DNA of 64,000 nt from Metabacillus sp. B2-18 (GCF_021117275.1 NZ_CP088245.1:4005501-4069500); one strand, 5' to 3'. Positions 34,629 through 43,601 are shown, numbered from the stretch's first letter. Numbers and translations are program-made. The notes: a model not told the origin generated them from the sequence alone.

Positions 34629-36918
34629 TTTCAATATCTATTTTTAATCCATTTTCTCTTGATGTTTCAATTAAGAACGATCCTTTTAAAGCTTTGACCC
34701 GTTCACTAATACCAGAAAGGCCTGTTCTTTCTTTTTGATCACCTATTTCTTCATAATTAAAACCAATACCATCGTCCTCGTAATGGAGAACAATCTTATC
34801 TTTTATAGAAACAAGAATAATCATAACATTTGTTGCTTCTGAATGTTTATGAGCATTTATAAGCAATTCCTGTACAATTCGATAAATGTTTAATTGAGTA
34901 TCAATATCCAAAGAAGCATTTATATTTCCAGTATTAAGTCGGATATCAAAGCTTACAATGTCTTGATATTGCATAATGAGCTTATTTAATGCCTTAACTA
35001 AGCCTAAATCATAAAGTAACTGTGGTCGCAGTTCTTGACATGTTTTTCTTGTTTCTTTAATAACCTTCGTCATACTGCTGTTTATGCTTTGTAGCTGTTT
35101 TTTAAGAACATCAGCATCCTCTTCTGACATTGCCAATTCACATTGCCTTTTTAAAGTAACCAAGTCTTGAAGAACAGAGTCATTTATTTCCTTAGCTAAA
35201 TGAGATCGTTGCTTTTCTTCTATAGAAAACAAAATCTTATTCAGCCAATCTGGTTTTCCTTCCTCTGTCTCAACTTTTTGTAAGTGTTGCATTAGTTCAT
35301 CAATTTTCAAAAAGTTTTCTAATGAAACATTCGTGTAAAACGAAAGAGTTTTTAACCATGACACCTCATCACGAGTTAATTTAGGTGTGTTTAGTATAGA
35401 CAAGCATACTAATACATAGCTCTTGTTGTCAGTTACACCTATATTAATAACAAAACCTTTATCTACTTCAACAATCTTACCAATTTCATTTGAAGCTTCT
35501 TTAATTTCTTTTAAATAAGATCTGTAGTTTGGTTCCTTTGCTAAGGGATCAACAGAAGTAATATTCTTTACCTTATCAAGCTCGATAAAATATGCCTTGC
35601 TAACATGGAGTACATCCACAATTACTTGCTTTAATTCTGCAATAACCTGTTCCAAATTGCTTGCTTTTCTTATGCTTTGAGTATACTTAAAAATACTGTC
35701 CTGATAATTATACTTTTCAGAAAATCGCTTTAATCTAAAACGATCATCTAAAACTTCCTTCACATAAAAAATGAACACCATAGCTAAGTAAATATAAACA
35801 AAAAGGTGGACAGAAGAAAAAGTTTGATTGCTATCTTTTAAAGTGAACATAATCATAACCATAATCAGAGTTGGAATTATGGCTAATATTGAATAATATT
35901 TAAGTCTTCCTAACAAGAATTCTATATCGTATATCTTCGTTACCAAAAATTGGTAAACTAATGAAAAGGGAATTAAAAGTAAAAAAGCAGATAAAAATAT
36001 TGGCGAAAATACATACTTTTGAAAAATCACATACGGAATAACATAGAACAAAAGAAAAGGTGTAAAAGCTAAAACATTGGTTACAATTAATATTTTGACT
36101 AAATATGCTTGTTCTGAATATCTAATCTTTCTTAAACCTGAAAACTTTAAACTAAAAGTTAAAATAAGTAAAATAAGAAACGACACTAGTGTAAGCAACT
36201 TGTTACTTATTATGGTCATTCCCCAAAAATTATGAACTAATTCAGCCAAAATATTGATAAATACCAGCATATAACCAAATATAATATAAGAAAATCTGAA
36301 AAGTTCTTTTCCTAATTCTTTAAAATATTGATAGATAAAGTGTAAATAGCTTACTGGAACTAATGTAAATAATGCTATATTCACGTATCTACTTAGTAAA
36401 TCTCCCCTTGAAGAACCACTTGCACTAAGATAAGCCATGGCTACTATTAATAAAAATAGTATTAATAAATGAGCAGACCGTTGATTTGTCTCTTTGTTTG
36501 ATTTATTAATAAAATAAATACTAAACAAGCATAAAGCAAGAACTGCTAAAGGGATGATTATTATAAACAAAACCTGATTACTGAATAAAGTTGATGGAAC
36601 AATATATTCTTTAGTTATTCCATTTTTCTTAAGTACCTTAACTGAATTTATCTGTTCAAGGAGACCATGACTAACAGCTGGAACATGAAGCTGTGGATCT
36701 TTGTTATTTATTTCAACGATCTTATCCCCAACATGAATACCCACTTTTTCTGCCCAGGTTTTTGGCTCAATTTCAGAAATCAGCATTTCTTCGTTATTTG
36801 TTTCAATTATTCTAGCTCCAACATATGGGTATTTATAATTTAAAATTATAATATAAAGGACAAAAATGATACTTAATATGACTAATAGTTGGAGCATCCT
36901 ATTAAAGGTAAGACGCAT
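34624..36918 (-). CDS. comP: ComP-like membrane histidine kinase lacking the phospho-acceptor His
   Basis: 764 aa, as in ComP. N-terminal helix, an extracellular PDZ-like domain (residues about 30-105, EPKTWAEKVGIHVGDKIVEINN), eight or so further membrane helices to about 385, a linker region, HisKA_3 dimerisation helix and HATPase (VQELLINAHKHSEATNV, DDGIGF, TGLSGISERV). In HisKA_3 the block LAKEINDSVLQDL has Asn (AAT) where the phosphorylated His (CAT) is expected, so autophosphorylation should fail. ATP-binding motifs are intact. It is downstream of comQ, but no comX is found between them and no comA follows. It could still act as an inactive sensor or phosphatase. Confidence 0.88.
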   Translation of the reverse strand: MRLTFNRMLQLLVILSIIFVLYIIILNYKYPYVGARIIETNNEEMLISEIEPKTWAEKVGIHVGDKIVEINNKDPQLHVPAVSHGLLEQINSVKVLKKNGITKEYIVPSTLFSNQVLFIIIIPLAVLALCLFSIYFINKSNKETNQRSAHLLILFLLIVAMAYLSASGSSRGDLLSRYVNIALFTLVPVSYLHFIYQYFKELGKELFRFSYIIFGYMLVFINILAELVHNFWGMTIISNKLLTLVSFLILLILTFSLKFSGLRKIRYSEQAYLVKILIVTNVLAFTPFLLFYVIPYVIFQKYVFSPIFLSAFLLLIPFSLVYQFLVTKIYDIEFLLGRLKYYSILAIIPTLIMVMIMFTLKDSNQTFSSVHLFVYIYLAMVFIFYVKEVLDDRFRLKRFSEKYNYQDSIFKYTQSIRKASNLEQVIAELKQVIVDVLHVSKAYFIELDKVKNITSVDPLAKEPNYRSYLKEIKEASNEIGKIVEVDKGFVINIGVTDNKSYVLVCLSILNTPKLTRDEVSWLKTLSFYTNVSLENFLKIDELMQHLQKVETEEGKPDWLNKILFSIEEKQRSHLAKEINDSVLQDLVTLKRQCELAMSEEDADVLKKQLQSINSSMTKVIKETRKTCQELRPQLLYDLGLVKALNKLIMQYQDIVSFDIRLNTGNINASLDIDTQLNIYRIVQELLINAHKHSEATNVMIILVSIKDKIVLHYEDDGIGFNYEEIGDQKERTGLSGISERVKALKGSFLIETSRENGLKIDIEI

Positions 36919-36962
36919 CTAAATTATAATCACCTTTCAACATAAATTATGATATTAATCGT

Positions 36963-37877
36963 TCAAAATTGTTCTTTACTAGTTAATAGAACAGCTTTTA
37001 ATCTCTCAACTTGGTCTTGTTTAATTGGTAATTCATTTATTAATTTTGCTGCTTTATTCACAGCTATTTGCTTCATAACATTTAAATAATGCACAGTTCC
37101 GGAATTTGAGAGTTTGTTACTAAATTTTGTATAACTTCCAAAGTAGGCCTCGACTGTTTTTTCACTTTTAAAGCCTTCAATAATATCCAAAGCATGTTCG
37201 TTACACTTTTTTTGAAGGTAAAGAAAGCCTAATGATTTTTTTTGTGCTGAAATATCATTTTTATTTGGATTAAATAAATCTCTAAAGTCATTTTCAATTT
37301 GTGCAGCAATTCCAATTTGATACGAATAGATCTCAACTTTTTCTTCATTTGCACCAGCTAAAAGCATGCCACTTACAGATGCTAATGCAATTAAAGAACC
37401 TGACTTATACTTCATCATTTTGATACATTCATCTTCAGTAAATAAAGAGTTTTCCAAATCAAGATGCTGCCCTTCCATTGCTTGGAGAGAAAACTGAGTA
37501 AATGCATCAAGTATTTGAATCTTATATGGAGAAGATAATGATAATATCACTTTATGACTTAACGTATAAATCATCGTTGCCGCATTTAAAGCAATAGAAG
37601 GGTTAATTTTCATCCATGGCTCTTCCAGATTATCTAAGTCTTCAAGATCATCCAACATATCAAAAGATAAGATTAGTAATTGAATAGCAGCAGCAAGCCT
37701 CACTATTTCTGCATTTTTTCCCTCGAATGCCTCATAATGTAATATGGCCAAATGAGCAAAATGAAAGTTGTCTTTTTCCTTAATAAAAGAAACAACAAGA
37801 TGCTGTAATTTGCTCTCTTTTACTTGCGATTCAATGATTTGAATCATTTGTTGTTTAATATGTTCATTATCAACCAT
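36963..37877 (-). CDS. comQ: ComQ-like isoprenyl transferase
   Basis: 304 aa polyprenyl-synthase fold. First Asp-rich motif in SFDMLDDLEDLDN, second in AAQIENDFRDLF. In B. subtilis ComQ prenylates a Trp of the ComX pheromone precursor and aids its export. The 44-base gap to comP and the overlapping frames at the 3' end contain no comX. Length is normal and both metal-binding motifs remain, so the enzyme could be active on another or a distant substrate. Confidence 0.82.
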   Translation of the reverse strand: MVDNEHIKQQMIQIIESQVKESKLQHLVVSFIKEKDNFHFAHLAILHYEAFEGKNAEIVRLAAAIQLLILSFDMLDDLEDLDNLEEPWMKINPSIALNAATMIYTLSHKVILSLSSPYKIQILDAFTQFSLQAMEGQHLDLENSLFTEDECIKMMKYKSGSLIALASVSGMLLAGANEEKVEIYSYQIGIAAQIENDFRDLFNPNKNDISAQKKSLGFLYLQKKCNEHALDIIEGFKSEKTVEAYFGSYTKFSNKLSNSGTVHYLNVMKQIAVNKAAKLINELPIKQDQVERLKAVLLTSKEQF

Positions 37878-37990
37878 CTATTGGCCAACCACCTGTCTAG
37901 GTTTATATGACTACATGCTGAGATCTCTTTCAATGAATAAATCAATCATCTTCCATTCTCAACTAACCGCCAAATTATGTCAATAAAAAA

Positions 37991-38021
37991 CAAAAGAAAC
38001 TTGGTTTTATCCAAGTTTCTT
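37991..38021 (-). terminator. degQ terminator
   Basis: AAGAAACTTGG-ATAAAA-CCAAGTTTCTT hairpin followed by TTGTTTTTT on the minus strand, at the degQ stop. Confidence 0.85.
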
Positions 38022-38160
38022 AAGATACATTTAAAAATGCAAATTTATCATATTTATCGATACTTTTATTTATAAGCTGCAGCGATTCTTTTGATTCTTT
38101 TAACTCTTGTTCTATCTTTAATAAAAGCTGTGTCATTTCATCAATCTTCTGTTGATTCAC
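38020..38160 (-). CDS. degQ: DegQ, small activator of degradative enzyme synthesis
   Basis: 46 aa, exactly the B. subtilis length. The C-terminal half carries the DegQ pattern INKSIDKYDKF; the N-terminal half is an amphipathic helix (IDEMTQLLLKIEQELKE). DegQ stimulates phosphotransfer from DegS to DegU and so raises exoenzyme and poly-gamma-glutamate production. Start GTG 38160 behind AGGGAGTG. Its place upstream of comQ is as in B. subtilis. A ComA-like site lies about 120 bases upstream. Confidence 0.85.
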   Translation of the reverse strand: MNQQKIDEMTQLLLKIEQELKESKESLQLINKSIDKYDKFAFLNVS

Positions 38161-38278
38161 AGTTTCACACTCCCTATTTGTTGGTAAGCGAATGTAAGGC
38201 CAACCTAGTCTGCTTTCTATAAGTTAAATTCTAATCTAAATAAGGTATTTTTTCACCGAAAATAATTCTTATGACTCA

Positions 38279-38305
38279 ATGCGTGATACCGCAAGTCAAA
38301 CGCAA
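38279..38305 (-). promoter_or_regulatory. ComA-box-like site upstream of degQ
   Basis: On the minus strand TTGCGT, five bases, TTGCGG, four bases (TATC), ACGCAT. The ComA consensus is TTGCGG-N4-CCGCAA; the left half is perfect, the right half matches in four of six positions. degQ is a known ComA target in B. subtilis. Recognised by eye only. Confidence 0.45.
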
Positions 38306-38516
38306 TAGTTCAAATTATATATTTCTTCGTCTTACCGACCTTTTTTTATTTTTGTTTCTACCTTAAGTCCTAACAAATAAACATTTCGTCTGCCATTTTG
38401 TTTTTATGGGTATATGGTAGCCCTAATTTCATATTTTGAGCTAAAAAGTCTATTCCATTGTGCTCCACTATCGCTTTAATTAAAAAACCAGATGAAAATT
38501 TTTTAAAAACAGCCTA

Positions 38517-38546
38517 AAAAAGAGACCTATTTCAAATAGATCTCTA
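38517..38546 (-). terminator. Terminator of the 74-aa protein gene
   Basis: AGAGATCTATTTG/AAATAGGTCTCT hairpin and TTTTTT on the minus strand. Confidence 0.8.
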
Positions 38547-38552
38547 CCTAAC

Positions 38553-38777
38553 TTAAACAGACAATATAGTCTTTGTAAAAATGTTTTCTGCCTCTGAAAC
38601 AGCTAATTCGATCAACTGAGATTTCATTTCTTGAGGACCATGATACTCTATTGTGTAATCCTCAATTCCTGTTTTTGAATACAAACACTCCATTGTCACC
38701 TTGCAATTGTCCTTTAACACCGAAAAAACCGCAACCATTTTGTCATCTAACTCATAAAATGTTGGCTGCACCATCAT
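38553..38777 (-). CDS. Small soluble protein, unknown
   Basis: 74 aa, acidic, beta-rich first half (FYELDDKMVAVFSVLKD, VTMECLYSKTGIEDYTIEYHG) and helical end. ATG at 38777 or 38774; AGGAGG lies 12-15 bases upstream, a rather long spacing. It has its own terminator, so it is likely real. No family recognised. Confidence 0.6.
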   Translation of the reverse strand: MMVQPTFYELDDKMVAVFSVLKDNCKVTMECLYSKTGIEDYTIEYHGPQEMKSQLIELAVSEAENIFTKTILSV

Positions 38778-38918
38778 CGTGTCTACAAGCCTCCTTAGAA
38801 TAAAGAGAATTTTGAGGACTTGTCATAGGATGTATACACTCATATCTTTAACATTCTCTGTTTGATGACAGTTTCCTTCAAATAATTACAAATTATTATT
38901 GAACATCGAAAAAAATAA

Positions 38919-38944
38919 AGTGCGGGTAAAGTACCCACACTTGT
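38919..38944 (-). terminator. yuxH terminator
   Basis: AGTGTGGGTA/TACCCGCACT hairpin and TTTATTTTTTT on the minus strand. Confidence 0.75.
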
Positions 38945-38971
38945 TCTCGTAATAAAAAATTTATAATTCCC

Positions 38972-40192
38972 CTACTTTTCATCTAATTCCATAAGGTTTG
39001 TTGCCCATTCAATAGAAGATAAATAAATGCGGTTAATCTCTTCTTTTGGTATTTTCAAACCTTCTATATTCCAAGTTGATTTTTCAATACTTTCGGCCCA
39101 AAGTAACACATGATATAAATCGTTTTCTTTCCCGAGCAAAGCATCTTGAATATCATCGGATAGTGGTAAGTCCTTTAACACATCCTGGATATTTCGATGC
39201 ATCAATGTATCAATTAATGAAAACATTCCTGTTAACATGAAAGGTGCAGACTGACCCATCTCAAGATAAATGGCAATCTGTTCACATAACTTCCCACGAA
39301 TTAAGGATAACTTAATTACTTCTTGCATATTAATATCTTTTGGGTAATTTATATTTTTTAATGAAATAACATAAATCCATTTTTTAAGTTCATTTAATCC
39401 AAGTAGGACAATTGCCTGTTTGATAGATTCAATTTTATTAACAGGTCTAAAAGCCGGTGAATTAATTAATTTTAACAGCTTATATGACATAGAGATATCA
39501 TGCTCAATTTCGGAGGCAATTTTATCAATATTAGGCTCTGTCTTCGCTATTTCTGAAAGTATATGATAATACGTTTTTAAGTAAGAAGGAACATCATAAC
39601 TTGAAACAATATGTGGTTTGCTGAAAAAATAACCCTGAAAATATGTATATCCCGTTTTCTTTGCAAATAAAAAATCCTCTCTTGTTTCCACTTTTTCTGC
39701 TAAAAGTTCTATATTATAAGGACGATACCGTTGAACCATGGATTTTTGTTCACTTTTGGATGTGTTTAGAAAGTCCACTTTGATGATATCAACATAAGGT
39801 AATAATCTCGGTAATAAGGATGATTGCTCTTGGACATAAAAATCATCAAGCGCAATAGTATAGCCTAATTCTTTTAACTCTTTACATGAAAGAATTAGCT
39901 CTTCACTTATTTCAACATTCTCTAATATTTCCACAACAATAGAGGAGGGATTAAAAAATGTTGGTACTCGGGATTTTAGCAGACTATCTGTAAAGTTGAC
40001 AAAACAACGTTTGCCTTCTGATAAATCATGAATACCAATATTTAAAAAACTATTAATAATGACTTCTGTTGTAGCAAGGTCTCCATCAATATCTGGAAAT
40101 ATATTTTCCTTACTTCCTCTATATAAAAGTTCATATGCAAAAACTTCTTCTTTTATATTAAATATTGGCTGCCGTGCAACAAAAACCTCCAT
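38972..40192 (-). CDS. yuxH: YuxH, EAL-HDOD signalling protein
   Basis: 406 aa from ATG 40192 (GGGGGTCAAAGC upstream). N-terminal EAL-type domain (residues 1-190: VFAYELLYRGS as the ExLxR motif, CFVNFT, VVEILE, ALDDF, IIKVDF, EKVETREDF, YFQGYFFSKP) and C-terminal HDOD domain (about 200-400). This is the YuxH layout; in B. subtilis YuxH appears not to be a main c-di-GMP hydrolase. ALDDFYVQE replaces the usual DDFG, which also argues for a degenerate catalytic centre. Cytoplasmic signalling role. Confidence 0.88.
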   Translation of the reverse strand: MEVFVARQPIFNIKEEVFAYELLYRGSKENIFPDIDGDLATTEVIINSFLNIGIHDLSEGKRCFVNFTDSLLKSRVPTFFNPSSIVVEILENVEISEELILSCKELKELGYTIALDDFYVQEQSSLLPRLLPYVDIIKVDFLNTSKSEQKSMVQRYRPYNIELLAEKVETREDFLFAKKTGYTYFQGYFFSKPHIVSSYDVPSYLKTYYHILSEIAKTEPNIDKIASEIEHDISMSYKLLKLINSPAFRPVNKIESIKQAIVLLGLNELKKWIYVISLKNINYPKDINMQEVIKLSLIRGKLCEQIAIYLEMGQSAPFMLTGMFSLIDTLMHRNIQDVLKDLPLSDDIQDALLGKENDLYHVLLWAESIEKSTWNIEGLKIPKEEINRIYLSSIEWATNLMELDEK

Positions 40193-40308
40193 GCTTTGAC
40201 CCCCGATACAAAAAATAACCAATAATTTCAATTTATTCTATTTTACTACATTTATCTTAATAATAAATCATATTTTGGTTATTTACTAATAATTGCGGGT
40301 CTATAGTA

Positions 40309-40425
40309 TTATAAATGACTCAAAAAACTCAACGTTATTTTAATCCATCCGAAAAATGACAACCATAATGGTACACTCAGCAATGTGGCCCAAGCCATTC
40401 CTTTAAAAAAATTGTCTTCATGCAT
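40309..40425 (-). CDS. 38-aa small membrane protein
   Basis: ATG at 40425, ribosome site GGGTGTG, product MHEDNFFKGMAWATLLSVPL and on to a C-terminal FLSHL; one hydrophobic helix with several Trp. Lies between yuxH and the ISL3 element. No family recognised. It is too short for certainty, but start, ribosome site and helix agree. Confidence 0.45.
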   Translation of the reverse strand: MHEDNFFKGMAWATLLSVPLWLSFFGWIKITLSFLSHL

Positions 40426-40482
40426 AGTGTTCACACCCTTTATAAAGATCTGTAGTCATTATTTTTTCCATGGTATTATTTA

Positions 40483-40490
40483 TTAAACCT
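40483..40490. repeat. Target-site duplication left of the ISL3 element
   Basis: TTAAACCT, repeated at 41974-41981 on the other side of the element; 8 bp is the usual ISL3 duplication length. Confidence 0.85.
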
Positions 40491-40591
40491 GATTCATCAC
40501 CAAATTTTGTGATAAGAAAAAAATAAGAAAACACTTTTGAAATCCTGGCAATAATGTTAGCGACCAAACTACACATTAGGAGGATCCAAAA

Positions 40592-41785
40592 GTGCTTTCC
40601 GTATCACTAGATTTGCCAGAATTTGAAGTTGTTAAACAGGAAGATTTGACTTCCAGTTATGTTGTTGTTGTTCAAAAGAATTCAGTAAAAGAACGTTGTT
40701 CTTTTTGTGGTTTTCTTTCTTCTTTTGTCCATGATAGAAGGACAAGAAAAGTAAGAGATCTTGATATATTAAATAAGCAAGTATATCTGCTTATTAAGGT
40801 AAAACGGTATAGATGTTTAAATTGCTCTGAAGTATTTTCAGAGTGTTACGATTCAATAGAACCTGGTAAACATCAAACTAATCGTCTCCGTGAACACCTG
40901 TATCAACTTTGCCAAGATACAACCATTAAACATGTTAGTGAGAAATACCATATTCCATATACCACTTTAGAAAGGATCTATTACTCAGTGGCTCATGAAA
41001 AAGCACTTATTCACAAAGAGGCAATTACACACGCTACTGACAAAGATGACCTTGTCTTAAGCCTAGATGAGGTAGCCGTTAGAAAGGGTCATCGATATGA
41101 AACGGTACTTCTTGATGCAAAGCTAGGATGCATTCTAGGTATGATTCATCAACGTAGTTATGAGTCTACCTCTCAGTTGTTAACAAATTACATTTCATCA
41201 TCTCAAGCTGTAAAAACGGTTGTAGTTGATATGTGGGATCCGTTTCACAAAGCAATTAAATCTTTATTTCCTTTGGCTTCGATAGTGATTGATAAGTATC
41301 ATGTTGTTCAAAAAGTTACACAAGCTCTAGATAAAGTCAGAAAGAAATACCCTAAGTTAAAGAAAGCCAGATTCCTATTGTTAAAAGGGTATGAAAAGTT
41401 ATCTGAACAACAAAAAGTCCGATTAGATGAGTTATTAGAAGAATATCCTTTACTTGCTTCAGCTTATTACCTTAAGGAAACCTTCAGAGAAATGTATAAA
41501 CTTGATAATTATAATGATGCAGAAGAATCGTTTGAAGAATGGATTCAACTTGCATGGAGTAGTCCATATCCTTCTTTTCATGAGGTAGCTAAAACCCTTG
41601 AAAATTGGAAAGCTGAAATTCTTCAATATTTCTTGTCAAGATATACAAACGGAAGGACCGAAGGTACTAACCATAAGGTTAAAAACATTAAAAGAAGAGC
41701 CTATGGTTATAGAAATTTAGAACGGTTTAGATTACGTGTATTTCTGGAATGTACAGGAAACACTTATAAAAAACAAGTAGCATAA
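40592..41785 (+). CDS. ISL3-family transposase
   Basis: 397 aa. N-terminal zinc-binding part with two CxxC pairs (RCSFCGF at about 36-42, RCLNCSEVF at about 74-82), helix-turn-helix at about 108-130, and the DDE core: LSLDEVAVRKG, VVVDMWDPF, and Glu in NGRTEGTNHKVKNIKRRAYG. Starts at GTG 40592 behind AGGAGGATCCAAAA. Full length with all catalytic residues. Confidence 0.93.
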   Translation: MLSVSLDLPEFEVVKQEDLTSSYVVVVQKNSVKERCSFCGFLSSFVHDRRTRKVRDLDILNKQVYLLIKVKRYRCLNCSEVFSECYDSIEPGKHQTNRLREHLYQLCQDTTIKHVSEKYHIPYTTLERIYYSVAHEKALIHKEAITHATDKDDLVLSLDEVAVRKGHRYETVLLDAKLGCILGMIHQRSYESTSQLLTNYISSSQAVKTVVVDMWDPFHKAIKSLFPLASIVIDKYHVVQKVTQALDKVRKKYPKLKKARFLLLKGYEKLSEQQKVRLDELLEEYPLLASAYYLKETFREMYKLDNYNDAEESFEEWIQLAWSSPYPSFHEVAKTLENWKAEILQYFLSRYTNGRTEGTNHKVKNIKRRAYGYRNLERFRLRVFLECTGNTYKKQVA

Positions 41786-41797
41786 CTCTCTTTTATT

Positions 41798-41893
41798 CTT
41801 CAGCTATCAGTATGGTAGTTAGTAACTTGGATGCCGTCAAGGAAAGCACTTGACCGCATCCAAGTTACTAACTAAGTAGTCTACAAGCTGAAG
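41798..41893. repeat. Nested palindrome at the 3' end of the ISL3 element
   Basis: Outer arms CTTCAGCT (41798-41805) and AGCTGAAG (41886-41893); main arms TAGTTAGTAACTTGGATGC (41816-41834) and its perfect complement (41856-41874); inner arms GTCAAG and CTTGAC. Could form a strong stem of more than 25 bp. The rest of the 370-base gap up to hpaB (41894-42158) holds the right IS end and an upstream region with no clear signals. Confidence 0.85.
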
Positions 41894-41973
41894 AAGGAGA
41901 TAGTTTGATTGCGACACAATCAAGCTAACTTATTTCTGGGATAGGTGTTTATCACAGAAAATGGTGAAGAGAC

Positions 41974-41981
41974 TTAAACCT
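41974..41981. repeat. Target-site duplication right of the ISL3 element
   Basis: TTAAACCT, the partner of 40483-40490. Confidence 0.85.
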
Positions 41982-42158
41982 AAGGTAAGCGCTTACAGTC
42001 AGATTTTTCTTATTAATACTTACAATATTCATCCATAGACAGCATCATTCCTCTCTATATTATTCTTCTTTTTCCAACATGTTTTCATCCTATGTATCTT
42101 CTCACCTCATTACCCATCCTTTCATATAGTAATGACATATAGGTAGGGAGTGAAAAAA

Positions 42159-43601
42159 ATGCCTGCAATTAATGGTGAAAAATATTTGGAGCGCATGGAT
42201 CAGCTACATCCTGATGTATGGGTGAAGGGGGAAAAAATTTCAGGGAAGCTCTCTCAGCACCCAGTCTATAAAGGTGCCATGCAATCAAAGGCATCTCTGT
42301 ATGACACTCAAGTTCATCCTGATTTTATAAAAAAAATGACATTTACATCTCCTACATCAAATGAACGTGTAGGACTATCTTTTTTGCAACCCAGAACGAA
42401 AGAAGACCTAGAAGCAAGAAGATATATGATTAAAACTTGGGCCAAAAAAACAGCAGGAATGATGGGACGTACACCAGATTACTTAAACACAGCATTAATG
42501 ACGTTCGCAGCTTCAGCTACTATTCTACGTGAACAAGGTGATGAGTTTTGTAAAAATCTACTCAATATTTATGAAGATGCCAGAGAAAAAGATCTTTCCT
42601 TCACACACAGCTTTATCAATCCACAAGTAAATCGTTCAACAAATTATCATGAGTTATCTTCACAACCAATTGCTGCAAAAATAGTAAAGAAAACATCAGA
42701 TGGACTTATACTAAAAGGGGCAAGGATGTTAGCAACACAAGGAGGTATGACTGACGAGGTATTCATCTTACCAACAGGTCAAACCGATGATTATGCCTTT
42801 TGTTTTAGTATTCCTTCAGATGCAGATGGAATTAAATTTATATGCCGTGAATCCTTTTATCAAGACGACTCTCAATTTAACTATCCACTTTCTTCTCGTT
42901 TCGATGAAATGGACACGATGATTGTGTTTAATAATGTAGTAGTGCCTTGGGAAAGAGTTATTTTTTATCACCGCAATGATCTTGCACATCAGCTTTTTGC
43001 AAGAAGTAGCTTTACACCACAAGCATTGCACCAGGTCATTATTAGACAAATTACAAAAACAGAGTTCTTAATTGGTCTTGCTCAAAAAATGGTTACTGCT
43101 TTAAACGTATCAGAGTATCATCATATACAAGAAAAAATTAGTGAAATGATTATTGGGTTAGAAACAATGAAGGCTCTTTTAGATCGTTCAGAGCTTGAAG
43201 CAAAGGAAGACGAATGGGGGACAATGGTTCCATATGTTCACTCTTTATTTGTTGCATCAAATATTTTCCCAAAGCTCTACCCTCGAATGATTGAAATCAT
43301 TCAATTAATAGGTGCCGGGGGAATGGTAGCTATACCTTCAGAAGAGGATTTTGCTTCCAGCTTAGTTAGTGAAATTGATCATTTCTGTCAAGGATATGCT
43401 TGTGATGCTGAAACAAAAGCGAAACTCTTTCGCCTTGCATGGGATCTTACGATGAGCAGCTTTGGAACACGACAAACACAATATGAACGGTACTTTTTTG
43501 GTGATCCCAAGAGGCTAACATCAACTCTTTATCAGGGGTACCCACGAGAAGAATACATTCGTGATGTTGAAAAATTTTTAGAGCAAAATAGAGAGGCTTA
43601 A
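42159..43601 (+). CDS. 4-hydroxyphenylacetate 3-monooxygenase-type (HpaB/YoaI) flavin enzyme
   Basis: 480 aa from ATG 42159 (AGGGAG eight bases upstream). HpaB fold related to acyl-CoA dehydrogenases: N-terminal NGEKYLERMD and HPVYKGA, central SFTHSFINPQVNRS and LKGARMLATQGGMTDEVFILP, C-terminal IGAGGMVAIPSEEDF. The family hydroxylates phenols with FADH2 supplied by a separate reductase; no reductase gene is next to it. B. subtilis YoaI (about the same length) is the nearest relative I can name. It is not part of this region in B. subtilis. Confidence 0.85.
   Translation: MPAINGEKYLERMDQLHPDVWVKGEKISGKLSQHPVYKGAMQSKASLYDTQVHPDFIKKMTFTSPTSNERVGLSFLQPRTKEDLEARRYMIKTWAKKTAGMMGRTPDYLNTALMTFAASATILREQGDEFCKNLLNIYEDAREKDLSFTHSFINPQVNRSTNYHELSSQPIAAKIVKKTSDGLILKGARMLATQGGMTDEVFILPTGQTDDYAFCFSIPSDADGIKFICRESFYQDDSQFNYPLSSRFDEMDTMIVFNNVVVPWERVIFYHRNDLAHQLFARSSFTPQALHQVIIRQITKTEFLIGLAQKMVTALNVSEYHHIQEKISEMIIGLETMKALLDRSELEAKEDEWGTMVPYVHSLFVASNIFPKLYPRMIEIIQLIGAGGMVAIPSEEDFASSLVSEIDHFCQGYACDAETKAKLFRLAWDLTMSSFGTRQTQYERYFFGDPKRLTSTLYQGYPREEYIRDVEKFLEQNREA

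Larger units (their letters stand above)
40491..41973 (+). mobile_element. ISL3-family insertion sequence, complete
   Basis: 1483 bp bounded by the 8-bp direct repeat TTAAACCT. The ends are imperfect inverted repeats of about 25 bp: left GATTCATCACC..TTTTGTGATAA, right (as complement) GTCTCTTCACC..TTCTGTGATAA. One intact transposase gene. A nested palindrome follows the transposase at 41798-41893. Inserted in the gap between a small membrane gene and the hpaB-type gene, so it seems to break no reading frame. Both repeats and gene are intact, which suggests a fairly recent arrival. Confidence 0.92.

Noticed and set aside
36919..37140. A comX gene overlapping the 3' end of comQ
   Set aside because: All three minus-strand frames were read; apart from comQ they stop within a few codons, and no Trp-containing C-terminus is seen.
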